NCBI GenBank assembly: GCA_947034895.1
Contig: OX344764.1
Span: 46,667,348 to 46,731,347, forward strand
Direction of reading: 5' to 3'
DNA length: 64,000 nucleotides
DNA from: Rhytidiadelphus loreus
Lineage: Eukaryota > Streptophyta > Bryopsida > Hypnales > Hylocomiaceae
The position numbers were made by a program, and so were the translations under genes. Positions 48,951 to 60,472 of the stretch are shown here, piece by piece; the first letter of the stretch is position 1; each line of letters begins with the position of its first letter. The notes under the pieces were generated by a model. The model saw nothing but the letters and a program-made list of their open reading frames with translations. It had not been told where the DNA came from and did no database searches.

Positions 48951-49834
48951 GAGTGAATTCATCTTGACTACTGTACTGTCAACAACGAAGGAAGCAACTC
49001 CCCGCTTCGCCCCTAAGCTCACTTGCCCAAACTCATCAATCCCCATCAGAAGAACCGAAGTGTAGCAGGAACTTATTAATGTATGAATTCTCAAGTCCTT
49101 GCAAGATATGCTTGATGAACGAAGACAAGTGCTTCAGTTTTGGCTTGTTTGGTACCCAAAAAACTCATGTTGCAAGACCTATCTGGAACTCTTTATCAGC
49201 AGCTTTGTTAGTGCACATGGCTTTAACCATTGGTGTAATACTTAACTTTATATTGAAGACCCAAAACTCATGTTGCAAGCCCTATTTGTTGTGGCTACAA
49301 CCATAGCAGGACCTTCCATAATACTTAACTTTATATTGAAGACCAAAAAACCTTGTGAGACAAATTCATGGGCCATGTCCATAAATTTCACACTCAAATG
49401 TGTTCATGCAGTAGTGGAGGTTTTGTAGAATGGACTTTCATCAAGACCCAAGCTTCAATATGTCTTGTGCCAAATAATCCAATCTCTATTTCACATTTTG
49501 TTGTCTTCTAGAAAGATTCAATGCCCTTGGGGCCTTGAATTGTTGTAGCATAACAAGTTGCCAAGTTTCTAATGGGGCTTTCAATCTACTAAAATCTAGT
49601 CCAATCTTCTTCATTTGATTCTATGTAATAGTACATTTCTACAAAATTAACCAACCACAAAATAGAGGATAAATTTTACATTTGTTGGCAAGGTAAAAAG
49701 ATTAGGGTCAATCCAAACTTGCAATAAATTTAGTTTTTCTACTCTTCTATTTGGTGATTCTTTACCAATATTCAAATTACAAGCACAACCAATGGCAAAC
49801 TACAATGTTTGCTTCATTTAATAATGACCAACAA
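48951..49834. other. Intergenic DNA, nothing recognised
   Basis: A short direct duplication, CTTAACTTTATATTGAAGACC, occurs at about 49242 and 49324. No gene is supported. Confidence 0.4.
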
Positions 49835-51332
49835 TAAATCCTAAAGACCCATTGTCCCCTTGGGAGACAAATGGGAATTCAAAGAGGCTCGTATGATCTC
49901 AAACTTTGACATAATTTTTTGAAACTTTCTCTTAAGATAGAAAACTAAATTAAGAACATGACTTTTTAGGAATATAATTTCTATTTCACTACGTGCATGA
50001 GAACAAAAGTTATGCCACCCTAAACTCAAAATGTAATTCTCTTGGAAGCCCTCCTTCCAAATATAAATATTCAAAACAAATAATTCAATTATTTTTTCTT
50101 ATAGAATATATTATTGTCTATTGGTATATGGAAAGCTTTTACTCACTTCATTTGGATTAGTGATGAGAAAGTTATGGAACATCTTGTTTTGTAAACAATC
50201 AACTAAGTATCTTTTTGAAAAAATAACATATTCAACTTGTTTTTAACTCAATTTTCACAATTTCCCAAGAAAACCCTCCATAAATTTGTTAGAATAATCT
50301 CAACACTAGGATTTGCCCCGGGGAGGACACTCCCTATGTTTTAGCAAACTACGTGCGGCGGAAAAAGTAAAACAAGTAATACACCTTAAAATTTAATTTC
50401 TTTTTCAAAAAAAAAATTATGGATAGATTTTACTACTTTATAAGTTTATGTTTTGAATTATTGGTATTTTTTTGTGCTAATAGTAATTAGTTATAAATTT
50501 TTGAAGAAAAAAGATACACTGTAAAGCTGAAAATAACTTTCACACCTCTATATTATATAAGAAAAAAAATTTGAAAAATGAAAAAAAAATAATATAGAAT
50601 AGCTTTCTATTGAAAGTTTATTTTGGTTGAATATTGATGCAATAGTCATCTTCATGTGAGCTCTATAAATATTTTAGTTGGAGAACATGCCATTTTAGTT
50701 CATTTTTCAACCCTTTCTAGACAATATATCTTATGTTATTTGGAATTGAATTTTTTGTCAATAGAAACCTTTAGTCATTGTTAAACAAAGCTCAAAATTT
50801 TAGAATGAAATTATAGTTTATTCAAGGTGAATTACATGAATTACTTTTTCCACCGCCGCACGTAGGTACCCCAAATGTAGTGAGAGTGTCCTCCCCTAGG
50901 GATTTGCGTGTTTCAATTCCATCTTAAAACTACTAAAAATTCAAATTTTCTTTCTATCTTTAACATTTTTTTATTTAACATTTTTTAAACAATTAAAAAA
51001 ATTTAAAGGATTTTTTCCAAAATTCTCAATTCAATTCTTTAGAATTAATTTTCTCAAATTCAAAAACTACTATGCAAAAAATCTAAGTGAAGACAATTCA
51101 AAGTCTTATAATCTAATATAGCAGGGTCCTCCCAAATGGGTTTTCTTCACTTCAAAAGCTAATATCATCCAATTGATGCTATTAAACTTCATGAAAATTT
51201 TACTATGAAATTGCTACAAAATTGCTCAATATCCAAAAGTTTTATTTTCTTGTTTTCATGCTTCAATGTAGTAGAAATAACAATATTGAGAAGATTTGAC
51301 TAATAAAAAGGTCTTGGGAACATAGGGGTTAA
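49835..51332 (-). mobile_element. TTAA-flanked non-autonomous element, copy 3 (reverse), interrupted by an hAT-like MITE
   Basis: In reverse, the element begins TTAA then CCCCTATGTTCCC (right edge, TTAA 51329-51332) and ends GGGTCTTTAGGA then TTTA (left edge 49835-49838, one base off TTAA). It is collinear with 10432-11359. Removing the nested MITE at 50317-50899 and one copy of its 8-bp duplication leaves about 907 bp, the size of the other long copies. The nesting shows that the hAT-like element moved after the TTAA family. Confidence 0.8.
50317..50899. mobile_element. hAT-like MITE, copy B (583 bp), nested
   Basis: Identical ends to copy A (CCCGGGGAGGACACTC, GAGTGTCCTCCCCTAG), with its own perfect 8-bp target duplication GGATTTGC (50309-50316 and 50900-50907). 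Same length as copy A; the only obvious differences are a short A/T-rich stretch near 50580-50600 and scattered single bases. Confidence 0.92.
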
Positions 51333-51627
51333 TATACTAGTCATTTTTCATTTTGTGATCATTCAACCAATTCTACACAAAATTATTAGGAGTGTTTTGC
51401 ATTAACCTTGGTAGTAAGATAAATTTTGCATTACCTTTATCATAAAACAAAAGCAAATCATGACTTGCATGCCATTCTTAAGTAGTGTTAGAAAAAAAAC
51501 TTGCTATAGTGGTCCTCTACAAAATTCTAAGACTTCAATTGAATTAAAAGTCCTCCCAAAAATCTCATAGGACATTAGATGGAAATTTCCACTGACACAA
51601 AGATATACAAAGCACTACTTCATGCAT
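51333..51627. other. Short AT-rich spacer, nothing recognised
   Basis: Lies between two transposons; no features. Confidence 0.4.
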
Positions 51628-51629
51628 TA

Positions 51630-51756
51630 GGGGAGATTCTTGCGTTTTAAGAGACTGTGAGTTCCCGGACTGCGGGAACTGTGGGAACGCTGATCTGACG
51701 TGGCCAGGAGACGGCCACGTCAGATATTATTTTTTAATATATTTTTTATTTAATTT

Positions 51757-51799
<43 letters not shown>

Positions 51800-51928
51800 T
51801 ATTAATTAATTAATTTTTTTTAACTTTAATTTTTTTTAATTATTATTATTATATTCTGACTGTACAGGACTGGTTCCCAGCAATGGGAACAGCTCTGAAA
51901 CAGTCTCCCAACTAGCTGAAATCTCCCC
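51630..51928. mobile_element. TA-flanked MITE with TTCCCAGCAATGGGAAC palindrome and AT microsatellite
   Basis: TA flanks at 51628-51629 and 51929-51930; ends GGGGAGATTCTTGCG and, inverted, GGGGAGATTTCAGC. GC-rich subterminal palindromes (CTGACGTGGCCA..GGCCACGTCAG, TTCCCAGCAATGGGAAC) flank an AT core with an (AT)n run at about 51770-51795. Confidence 0.75.
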
Positions 51929-51930
51929 TA

Positions 51931-54900
51931 TTGAATGTTATGTTTATTCCATTCTCAATCTCAAAGGTCCAACAATCATTTATGATCTTAGAGTGATTTA
52001 TATGTAAGTTATATAAGATTGAAAAAAACAAATGCTTTTAGATTGAAAATTGCTTTAATCAAGGGTATTCTAGGGAGACTCATTTCATTTGTGGAGAAAA
52101 ACTTTCAATTGCAGTTTTTCTTATATGAATTAATAAAATTTAAAAATAATACATACTTACAAATATTTTATTTTAATAAAATGTCTAATTAAATAATAAA
52201 TTAATTTAAAAATTAATTTAAAAAATTAAAAGAAGTTAAATAATTTCATAAATAATTTAAAAATTTATACCTTACAAATTAAAAACTAGGTCACCGTTGC
52301 TGTTTGTGCTATTAGTAATGTGGTTTGGGGCTCATTTTGAGGTTGGCAATGAAAAGTTTTATATGGATATTGAAACCCGAAAAACAGTAGATTTCTATTG
52401 GAAATCAATTTTTTCATTGATACTCTGAGGCTATTCATTGGTAAATCTATTTGAAATATATAAAATTTTCTGAAATATTGACTAACAACTAAAAAATGAA
52501 TTTGAAACTATAGATCCTTGATTTTCTAATTTTAGAATGACACAATAAAAAAATCGTTGATTTTCTAACTTAATGTTTATTACTACACCTTGATGTTCTA
52601 TACTATAATATAAACCTAGGGAGAGATTTTCAAGTTTCTTCAATATATATTGCATTTATATGAATTGTTTCACATTTAATTCAAAAATTTATAATAATTT
52701 CAAAATTTCACAAAAAAATATAATTTTATTATTATTAATAGAAGACTTGTTATTACATCTTTGAAAAATAAATACAAAAAATTAAATTCATAGATAGTTG
52801 CAAAATGAAATTTCAAAAAATAGTTAATAGGCTCGTCTTTTCAAGGTTACAGTTGGTAACCTTCAATTGACATGGAAGTCTTGACTATAGACCCCACTAG
52901 TATAGACTTCATAACATTCTTAATCAATATGTTTTCAACCCCATCGATCAAGTCTCAACTAGGAGAGATATTCCTTTCCAAAATACCTAAGAAAGGGTTT
53001 GAGTATAGGCAACATCGACTCACCACTTAGATTTGTGATCGTAGTATATTATTTTTTTATTGTGGCATCTTGCTTTTTAGAAAGGCAAAAGGAACCCTTA
53101 CAATAGGATTAAGAATGTTATGTTCAATTGAACTTGTTATGCTAGAGTTTAGAGGTGTCGATTACATTCTTCACCTTCATTAGGAGGGTCCTTTAGCCCC
53201 TTAACACACGGATGGACCCCCCTCCAATGAAAGTGTAGTATAGCAAGCTTACACAAGAGCTTGATTTAAACTATAGATACCTACAAGGTATTATATATTA
53301 GATACCTCTCTTTCCTTGGATCTAAAAGAGGGTTGAGAAACCTCCACTGAAGAATGTCATATATGTTGACTAATAGTCTGCATTGAACCTATATTTGTCA
53401 ATACAAAATCCCAAAAGATTTAGACTCTATGTTTGCAAAGAGAATCCTACATAACACTCATTTTTTTAATTTCTAGATTTTTTGTTGAAAATTAATTAAT
53501 TCCAAAGGTTCTCATAGGTTCTTTAGAAAAAAATTTCAACTCACTTAATTGAAAGGACATTAAATTCTCTATGGACTTCAAGTTTTACTTATTTGACTTC
53601 AAAATTCCATTATTTTTGTTTTGGCCTCAAAATTATGTTATTTTGGTCTTGGTTTCATTCCACCGTTTTAGTCCTAGCTTCATTTCACCATTTTTTTAGT
53701 TGTAACTTCAAACAAACCCATGGGGATGAAGTGAATCCCATATTCATTAATTGTATAAGAATCTTCAAAGGTCACTCCAAAACCATCTAGTTTTGATTTA
53801 AAGGTCATTATTGGAATTTAGAAATTCACAAATTCACAAATTTCAAGATTTTATAATTTCAAACAATCAAATGTCATTGATAGTAATATGATGAACATTG
53901 AAGACTTAATGTTGAAATAAACCAACCCTTCTATATGTGCAAAACATGTAAAATTCAATTATTTTGAGGGTCTCCGAGGTTCAAGATAACCTTTTAGTCT
54001 TCTTTGCACAATTAAAATCCAAGCACTTCTTCCTCAAGCCTCTTTGTCTCTAAGTTGTGGATTTTTGTTATGTCTTGTAGCTAGGTTGATAAAAAGTTTT
54101 GACAATTGTGGTTCTCTTTTTTGAATTACAATTTACATTGTTGCATTTAATAATGTCCCCTACCATTCGAAAGTGAGGTTGAAGACTCAATCAAATTCCA
54201 ACTCAGCCCAATTGAAAAACTAAACCGAGAACTAAACCCAAAATTAGTTCAAAATCAATATCTTGTACAACTCTCCCCATTGTCCATGGAGCCATTTTTT
54301 CATGCCTTCAAATTTTTTGATTGTCACTATCTCAATTGTTCATCATTTATATAGAGAGTATTCCTAAGACAATTTAGTAAAACATTTCTAAAATTGAAAG
54401 TCAAAGGGAACACATATTGCATACTACAAAAAAATCCGTTTTTTCATAACTGACTTTTAAAATTATTTAATAACAAAACATTTAAAACTATAATGTGGGT
54501 GATTGCAAGAAACACCTGTCCTATTTTGTGTCCCCTTGACTTTGGACATGTAGTTTTTTGCTCATAACTTTTGCATCATTTGTCCGTTTTTTATGAAACT
54601 TGAATTGAAGGTACATGTGGTAGTTTCAAATGTTGAGTAATTTTTTGGGATTTAAAAAAATAAAATTACTATTTTTAAACAGTCTCCAATTGGATGTCTA
54701 CCTTGGCCATTTTGGAGGTTTGTAGTACTATTTTTGACCCAAAAATAAGATTTCTAAAAATAGTAAGCTGTCCACCCTCCACATGTGCTCAAAGTGAACT
54801 ACCTTTGCGCAAGTGCAGAGAACACAATTTTATTTTTTCAAAGATAAAAATGGTTGAGAAGGAGCATCTCTAAGTTAGGAAAATGGATTTCTTTTGGAAT

Positions 54901-55115
54901 TTTTTAAATATTTTCTAAAAATAAAATTCCAAAGTGTCTATTTTCATGGTATTTTCCATCACTCTTTGAGTGTGTATAACTTTTAGAGATAAATTTTTTT
55001 TGTCTTAAATTTTCACACTCTTACTTTTTAGAATGCTTTACAAATTATTTTATATTTTATTTTATTTAAACAAATTTATTTCAAAAGTTCACAGTACTTC
55101 AGTACTATGGTCGTT
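51931..55115. other. AT-rich intergenic DNA, nothing recognised
   Basis: About 3 kb with very low GC (52100-52300 nearly all A/T). All frames are broken and no repeat boundaries could be set. Confidence 0.45.
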
Positions 55116-55398
55116 CATTAGATGAGATTGGGGGGGGGGGGGGTTGGAAGGCCATTTCGGGCCTGTTCCCAGCTCCGTTCTCCCTGGTCTTCTCGAACTC
55201 CGGTGTCAGATTTTTTTTTTCAAAAAAATAAAAATAAAATTTAAGTCTTTAAAATGAAAAACAAAGTTTTTGTTTTTTGTTTTTTTTTCTCGAAAAAACT
55301 GACCAGGCAGTCGTTTGGCCAGGTCAGCAAAGGCGGATTTTGGCAGGTTTCGAGTTGGGAACTCACAACCCTCCACAGTAGCCAAAACACATGTAATG
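55116..55398. mobile_element. CATTA-terminal MITE, copy 2
   Basis: Begins CATTAGATGAGATTGGGG with a G run at 55131-55143 and ends TAGCCAAAACACATGTAATG. The subterminal GGGAACTCACAACCCTCC and the A/T-rich middle match 14846-15132. The long G homopolymer is unusual. Confidence 0.65.
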
Positions 55399-57635
55399 TT
55401 GAACCAATATCGACAGGTGTTTCTTGCAACAATCCAATGTACACAATTTCATATTTCAAATCCATGGCAAATATCTTATTTAAAAATTACTAAATAATAT
55501 TCAATTCATCATCAAAGTTATTTTTATAAAATTATTAGAAGAGTCAAAATTAAGAGGGTCAATTTTAAATTCACATATAATTTGAAATTTATAGTGTATT
55601 CATACAATGTCCTAAAAATTAAGTTAAGAAAATATGACATCTCCATCAATTTTCAACAAAATCCAATCAAAATTTTAAGAAAAAAAATAAAGCTAATTAA
55701 TACTCCTTTCAATCTAAAATGGTTTTGAAAAATTTTGGTATCTAAAATGAAGTAACAAATTTTGGATGTTTTCATGGTATTTTTTATAGATTAGGGAAAC
55801 AAATAAGTTTTTAGGGAACTTAGTTTTTATAAAGATGCGGTTGTTGAAAAAAAAAGTTTTTTTCTTTTTGGAGGCCCCAATTTATACATGGGGAGTGCAA
55901 CATCATTTTGCTTTAAAAATTTGCATATTTTTTTTTCTAAATTGAGATTCTACTCCAATCTGAAGTCTCCACATCTTTTTTGAAATTTGAGTTATGAAGC
56001 TTGAAAGTCCAATGAGATACATTGTCAAAACCCTTGGCAATCTTGAAAATAATACATCTTGCACCACTTTGCAAGCCTTGTTCTTGTATATACAATGCCC
56101 TCAAACCCCCAAATTTTTAAATGTGACCCTAATTTTAGTGAAGAATAAGATCCTATGGTTACAATTTCTAAGAAATGAATAAAATTTACTTCATAGCCCT
56201 TTTTTGAGTGTTGATTTTTGGCAATTTTATGTGTATTAGCCAATTTCTAACCCATGGATCTTTAGGGGGTAAATAAATGCTTTTTGTATGAGTTGAAATG
56301 ACAACATGAAAAGAGCAATACAAGGTATGTAAAAAGTAACTTTATTATAATGCCCCTCCTACCAACAAGATGGCATCAATTTTTTCCATGGATTTATTGC
56401 ACTTTCAAAATCTTTGTGCAATTTCCAATCCACTTAGAAATTATGAAGTCACAAATTCTTAACCACTAAGGTGAGCCCCCCAAAATGCACAGCTCACCCA
56501 AAACTACCATCATCACTCTATATACATCTCCAAAATCAATATGTACCTAATTATATATGTAGAAGAAATAATTTTAGAACCTCTACCAAAAAAACTTTGA
56601 ACCTTCATAACTTTTGCATAACTTTTGCATACAATTTCCAAATGTCACATTCTTTGGTGGTGTGTTGGAACCTCCTTTCACTTGCCATCAAGGAAACATG
56701 AAAATTTGATCATTGTAATAATAGTAATTAGGCACAATAGCAAAAGGTCGGGGGGTGGGGGTACCCACCTTACTTTGTTGGACACAATTATACTCAGCAT
56801 TGTATCATCAGTTTGACCTAAACAAATTTGGACCAACTGGTGCTTCTTCCAATGGCTTACACCTTATGACCCACCTCGTTACTTGGGATTATTAAGAACC
56901 TCAAATTGTTTGTTCCTCTTATTTTATCAATCCTAACAAGGATTTAGCACCAATGTATCAAAAGACATATTGCTCTTGGACTAATTGTTTTCTCCCTTGC
57001 TTTCTAATTTACACCATCCTTTCAAAAAAAGAGATAAATTGCTCTTTTTAAAAAAAAAGTATGGGATACACACAATATAGTATGATACATTGATATACTC
57101 TCAACAAACCTTAAACTATCTCTATTTCAACACAACAAACTAAGTGCACTCTATGGGGTTTGATGAATGAGCCATCCATGTGGAAGTTTGTCTTCCCACA
57201 AAAGCAATCTCTAACAAGCGTAGTCCTCTTGGTCATAGACATGGCTTTTTTCTTTTGGCTTTTTGGTGCCAAATTGCACTAGAAAAAAATAATTGGCTAG
57301 AAAATAGCAACAAACCATGAAGTTTTTCAAAAGAAAACTTCAAATTAAAAAAAAAATCTTGGATGAAATCTCCATATTGTGGATGAAAACATAATTATGC
57401 ACATGTGATATGTGCTAATGTGATATTTTCTATCCGATATGTGGATGAATGTTGAAATTTGGAGTACCACTATAACATTTTATATCCCCACTTTGTCACT
57501 TCATAAAAAATGAAAAAAGCCCTAACTCATGGATGAAACCATTACTCTTTGACAATGGCCTTTGTCTATTTGCATCGATTCTCAATCAATCCCAAATGAG
57601 CACTTTTGCATACTGAGGTCGTTGATGATGACCAA
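55399..57635. other. AT-rich intergenic DNA, nothing recognised
   Basis: No supported gene. Short frames (55994-56243, 56471-56816) carry no recognisable domain. Confidence 0.45.
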
Positions 57636-57639
57636 TTGA

Positions 57640-58520
57640 CAATTATAGTGGAGCCACCCATAACTAATCAAATAAGCAATTGTAGACTTGATTTGGAGTA
57701 GTGCAAGGCGAAGCAAAAATTTCCAAAGGTGCAGAGATAGAAATGATGAGGATTGCCAAAAATTTGGTAATTTTATAACTTGAACTGAAATTATTATGAA
57801 TTTTGGAAGCCAAAAGTTGTTCTGAATCCATGTCCAATATCTAAAGTCTTCCAATTTTCATCATTCAATAACTACTTTCCCACTCACTAAGGTAGTATGC
57901 TCTACAAGCGACCGTCTTTTTCAAACCGCCCTTATTTTGGGGTGAAGAATGGAAATGGGGTGATCTTTAAATGGACCACTTTAGCAATTCACTTGAATGC
58001 ATCGAGGAAAATTTATTTTTCTATTGCAAGAGCCAATCATTGTCTTTTGATTTCCGCACATCTCTTTACAAGTTGAAAATGGGCAGATTTTGGGAGACAA
58101 TCACAAATAGGTGCCTATGCTTTGAATCTTTGAAAATTTATAAGTAATTCAAAAATGCTTGAAAAAATACAAAACCACTTGTGTTAGGTTCCACCATCCA
58201 TTTTTCTTTCTCTGAAAAATGATCTAAAAATAATTCTGTCCACACAAGCCTATACATGAAAAAGGCAAACCAGCCCTTACACGGTCGCTTTTAGAGCATA
58301 CTACCTTACAGTACTTCCTACGTTCTTGCTCACTACTTTGGGACATATGTCATGACCTTACTAGTCCCAACCTTGAAAAGGAGAAAAACACACTTTCCAA
58401 ACTTCACTTGGAAATCTGTTCGAGCCTTGGTTGGAAATAACTACAGCCTACAGATTGGATATGGGTCTCTGGTTGGGAATGAGTGGTCCTACGTAAACAA
58501 GACTGAAACTGTAGTGAGTA
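57640..58520 (-). repeat. Dispersed repeat Z, copy 2, split by a MITE
   Basis: 57640-57887 and 58309-58520 together match, inverted, the uninterrupted sequence 62450-61935. The TA-flanked MITE at 57890-58306 sits exactly at the break. The conserved peptide VGYGSLVGNEW (here IGYGSLVGNEW, near 58460) in the second half hints at a coding origin. Confidence 0.7.
57890..58306. mobile_element. TA-flanked MITE, AGGTAGTATGCTC family, copy 2 (417 bp)
   Basis: TA at 57888-57889 and 58307-58308. Ends AGGTAGTATGCTCTACAAG and CTTTTAGAGCATACTACCT. Collinear with 32145-32559 over its whole length. Confidence 0.9.
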
Positions 58521-58725
58521 TGTAAAATTCATGTCGCCACACGAAATTCACATGTGGTGAATTTTTTCTCTCCAAAATATCCCCTTCGATGGAGTTTGAT
58601 TAGCCTTGACAGATTTCTGGAAAACATCCTTGATGGCCTCCTGCACCCCATGAGCTCTGAGCAACCTTCCTGAAAGCTCTATCATCACCTTCATTCCTGT
58701 GAACAGTCAGCATGATGCCTGTGTA

Positions 58726-59027
58726 AGGTAGGACGCTCTAAAAGCGACCCTTTAAGAGCTGATTGCATTTTGGAGGAAGCTAACATTCATGAAACAAATT
58801 TCAGTAAATTTCCATAAGAAGAAAAATGAAATTGGCATCCAACCCAAGTCGTTTCATATTTTTTGGATCTCTCTGGAATTAGTTATGAATTTTTGAAGTT
58901 TGAAATGCAGTGGTTCTAAAAGCGACCCCCTCGTGAAATGTACGTCTTTGGTACATCGAAGAAAGCAGAATGTACCTCTGCAGCCAGATCGCTTTTAGAG
59001 ACGGGTCTGTTTTAGAGCCACCTACCT
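58726..59027. mobile_element. TA-flanked MITE, AGGTAGGACGCTC type (302 bp)
   Basis: TA at 58724-58725 and 59028-59029. Ends AGGTAGGACGCTCTAAAAG and TTTTAGAGCCACCTACCT. Terminal bases are shared with the AGGTAGTATG family but the interior differs and instead matches 7866-8104. Confidence 0.85.
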
Positions 59028-59029
59028 TA

Positions 59030-59095
59030 ACATAAAACAGCCCATTGCACTCAGAATTAGGAGTCTGCCCTCATGTCATTGCTGAATTTCTTTTT
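59030..59095. mobile_element. Partial AGGTAAAACARCCC-family MITE abutting the previous element
   Basis: ACATAAAACAGCCCATTG followed by CAGAATTAGGAGTCTGCCCTC is the left end of the family at 33153. It begins at the TA that closes the preceding MITE, so one TA serves both. Confidence 0.65.
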
Positions 59096-59470
59096 TTTAA
59101 TCCCCACATATGGTGGAAGCACCCCAAACCATCAATATAAGAAATTCAACATAGTTGAAGGTACTTTTTCCTAAAAATGATATTTCATAGTATTACCAAG
59201 TAAAAATCATGAATATTAAAAAAAAAAATACTCCCCTTGTTTCTTAAAAAGATTCATGTTTCTTTTGTGTTTTACAAAGGAAACATGGGTCTTTTTAAGA
59301 AACAAAGGTAGTAGATTTTTCGGATGTGGTATGTAATTTCTATTATTTTTCAAAGTACCAGCTCCCTAGACCACTGAAACTGTCACATAGGTGGACCCTA
59401 AATAGAAATTTGCAAAAATCAATAGTCTGCGAATCAAAGTAAAGTACGTGTCTTTCAAATGTGTCAACAA
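59090..59470. repeat. Dispersed repeat shared with 31020-31330 (filled site)
   Basis: See phrases CCTAAAAATGATATTTC, TTTTTCGGATGTGGTATG and CTGTCACATAGGTGGAC. Interrupted by the 81-bp Stowaway-like MITE. Confidence 0.75.
59231..59311. mobile_element. Stowaway-like MITE (81 bp) with related empty site
   Basis: TA (59229-59230, 59312-59313) flanks CTCCCCTTGTTTCTTAAAAAG and, inverted, CTACCTTTGTTTCTTAAAAAG. The paralogous repeat at about 31170 lacks it and reads straight from the A run into GATTTTTCGG, which confirms the insertion and its TA target. Confidence 0.9.
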
Positions 59471-59578
59471 ATCAGAGGTAAGCATTTGAAGGACACATAA
59501 ACTAAAATCTAGGGACACATTTAGTGACAATCTAGGGTACAAGATTAAGAACATGGATGCTTTGGGGTGCCTTTCACC

Positions 59579-60472
59579 TTAATCCCTAAATGATAGAGGT
59601 TATGTTTTCACCAAAAACACTCTAAAACTGCCCTTGCATTTCCAAGCACCAAATTTTAGGTGAAAAACATTTCTAGACACATGTAACCATAGAATCTTGT
59701 AGTTAAATAGTTTGAAAAGATGTGGAAAAAATTTCAAAATTTTCCGCCATGTAGATTCCAAGATATTTACGTTTGAAGTGACAAAAATCCTTTTTTTGGC
59801 CTTGAGAAAACACGGGCAGCTGCACTTCACAAGGTCACATTTGTATGAAAAAATGTCCAAAATGGTGGTTACTCTTTGGATTCATTCCTCAAGGCAAGTT
59901 GGCTACATGCTTCAAAAAATTTAGATCATATGGAATTGCACAACATATAGGAAAAAATAGTAAGTAGAAAGAAGTACAAAGTGATTCAAAACACTAAATT
60001 GTTAAGAATTTAATTATAAAATTGAAAATTTTCAATCCCAACAGTGGTAAGGTAGAAATAAACTATATACACCTAATGTTTTTATTTTTTTCCAAAAATA
60101 TTTAAAATTGAGTTAAATAAAGGACTTTCATGTTTATTTTAGAGTAGAGATTCCATAACTACCCACAAACTAACCCAAACTAAAATTCCTCATAACTTTC
60201 ATCTCATTAATCAAAATGGAATGATTTAAAACTGATTTTCAAAGAAGTTTTTTTTCTGCCCGGGCTGCCTGCCAAACACTGAAAATTACATATCATGCAA
60301 TAACTTTTGAACCATGTAGTCAAAAGTTATGAAAACTGTTGTGCCTCAAAGCTACTCCTTGGCACACATTGTGTGAAATTTTCAAAGAAAAATAAATAAA
60401 AATTCCATTTGTAGCAAGCTGCCAAAAATTGCTATATTGCCAAAAAATGGTGTTTGGTCTTTTAGGGATTAA
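59579..60472 (+). mobile_element. TTAA-flanked non-autonomous element, copy 4 (894 bp)
   Basis: TTAA at 59579-59582 and 60469-60472, ends TCCCTAAATGATAGAGG and GGTCTTTTAGGGA. Left-half phrases (CATGTAACCATAGAATCTTG, GTGGAAAAAATTTC, ATGTAGATTCCAAGATATT) align with the copies at 15 and 10432; CATAACTTTCATCTCATTAAT-like text aligns with the copies at 11.04 and 50.17 kb. Confidence 0.82.
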
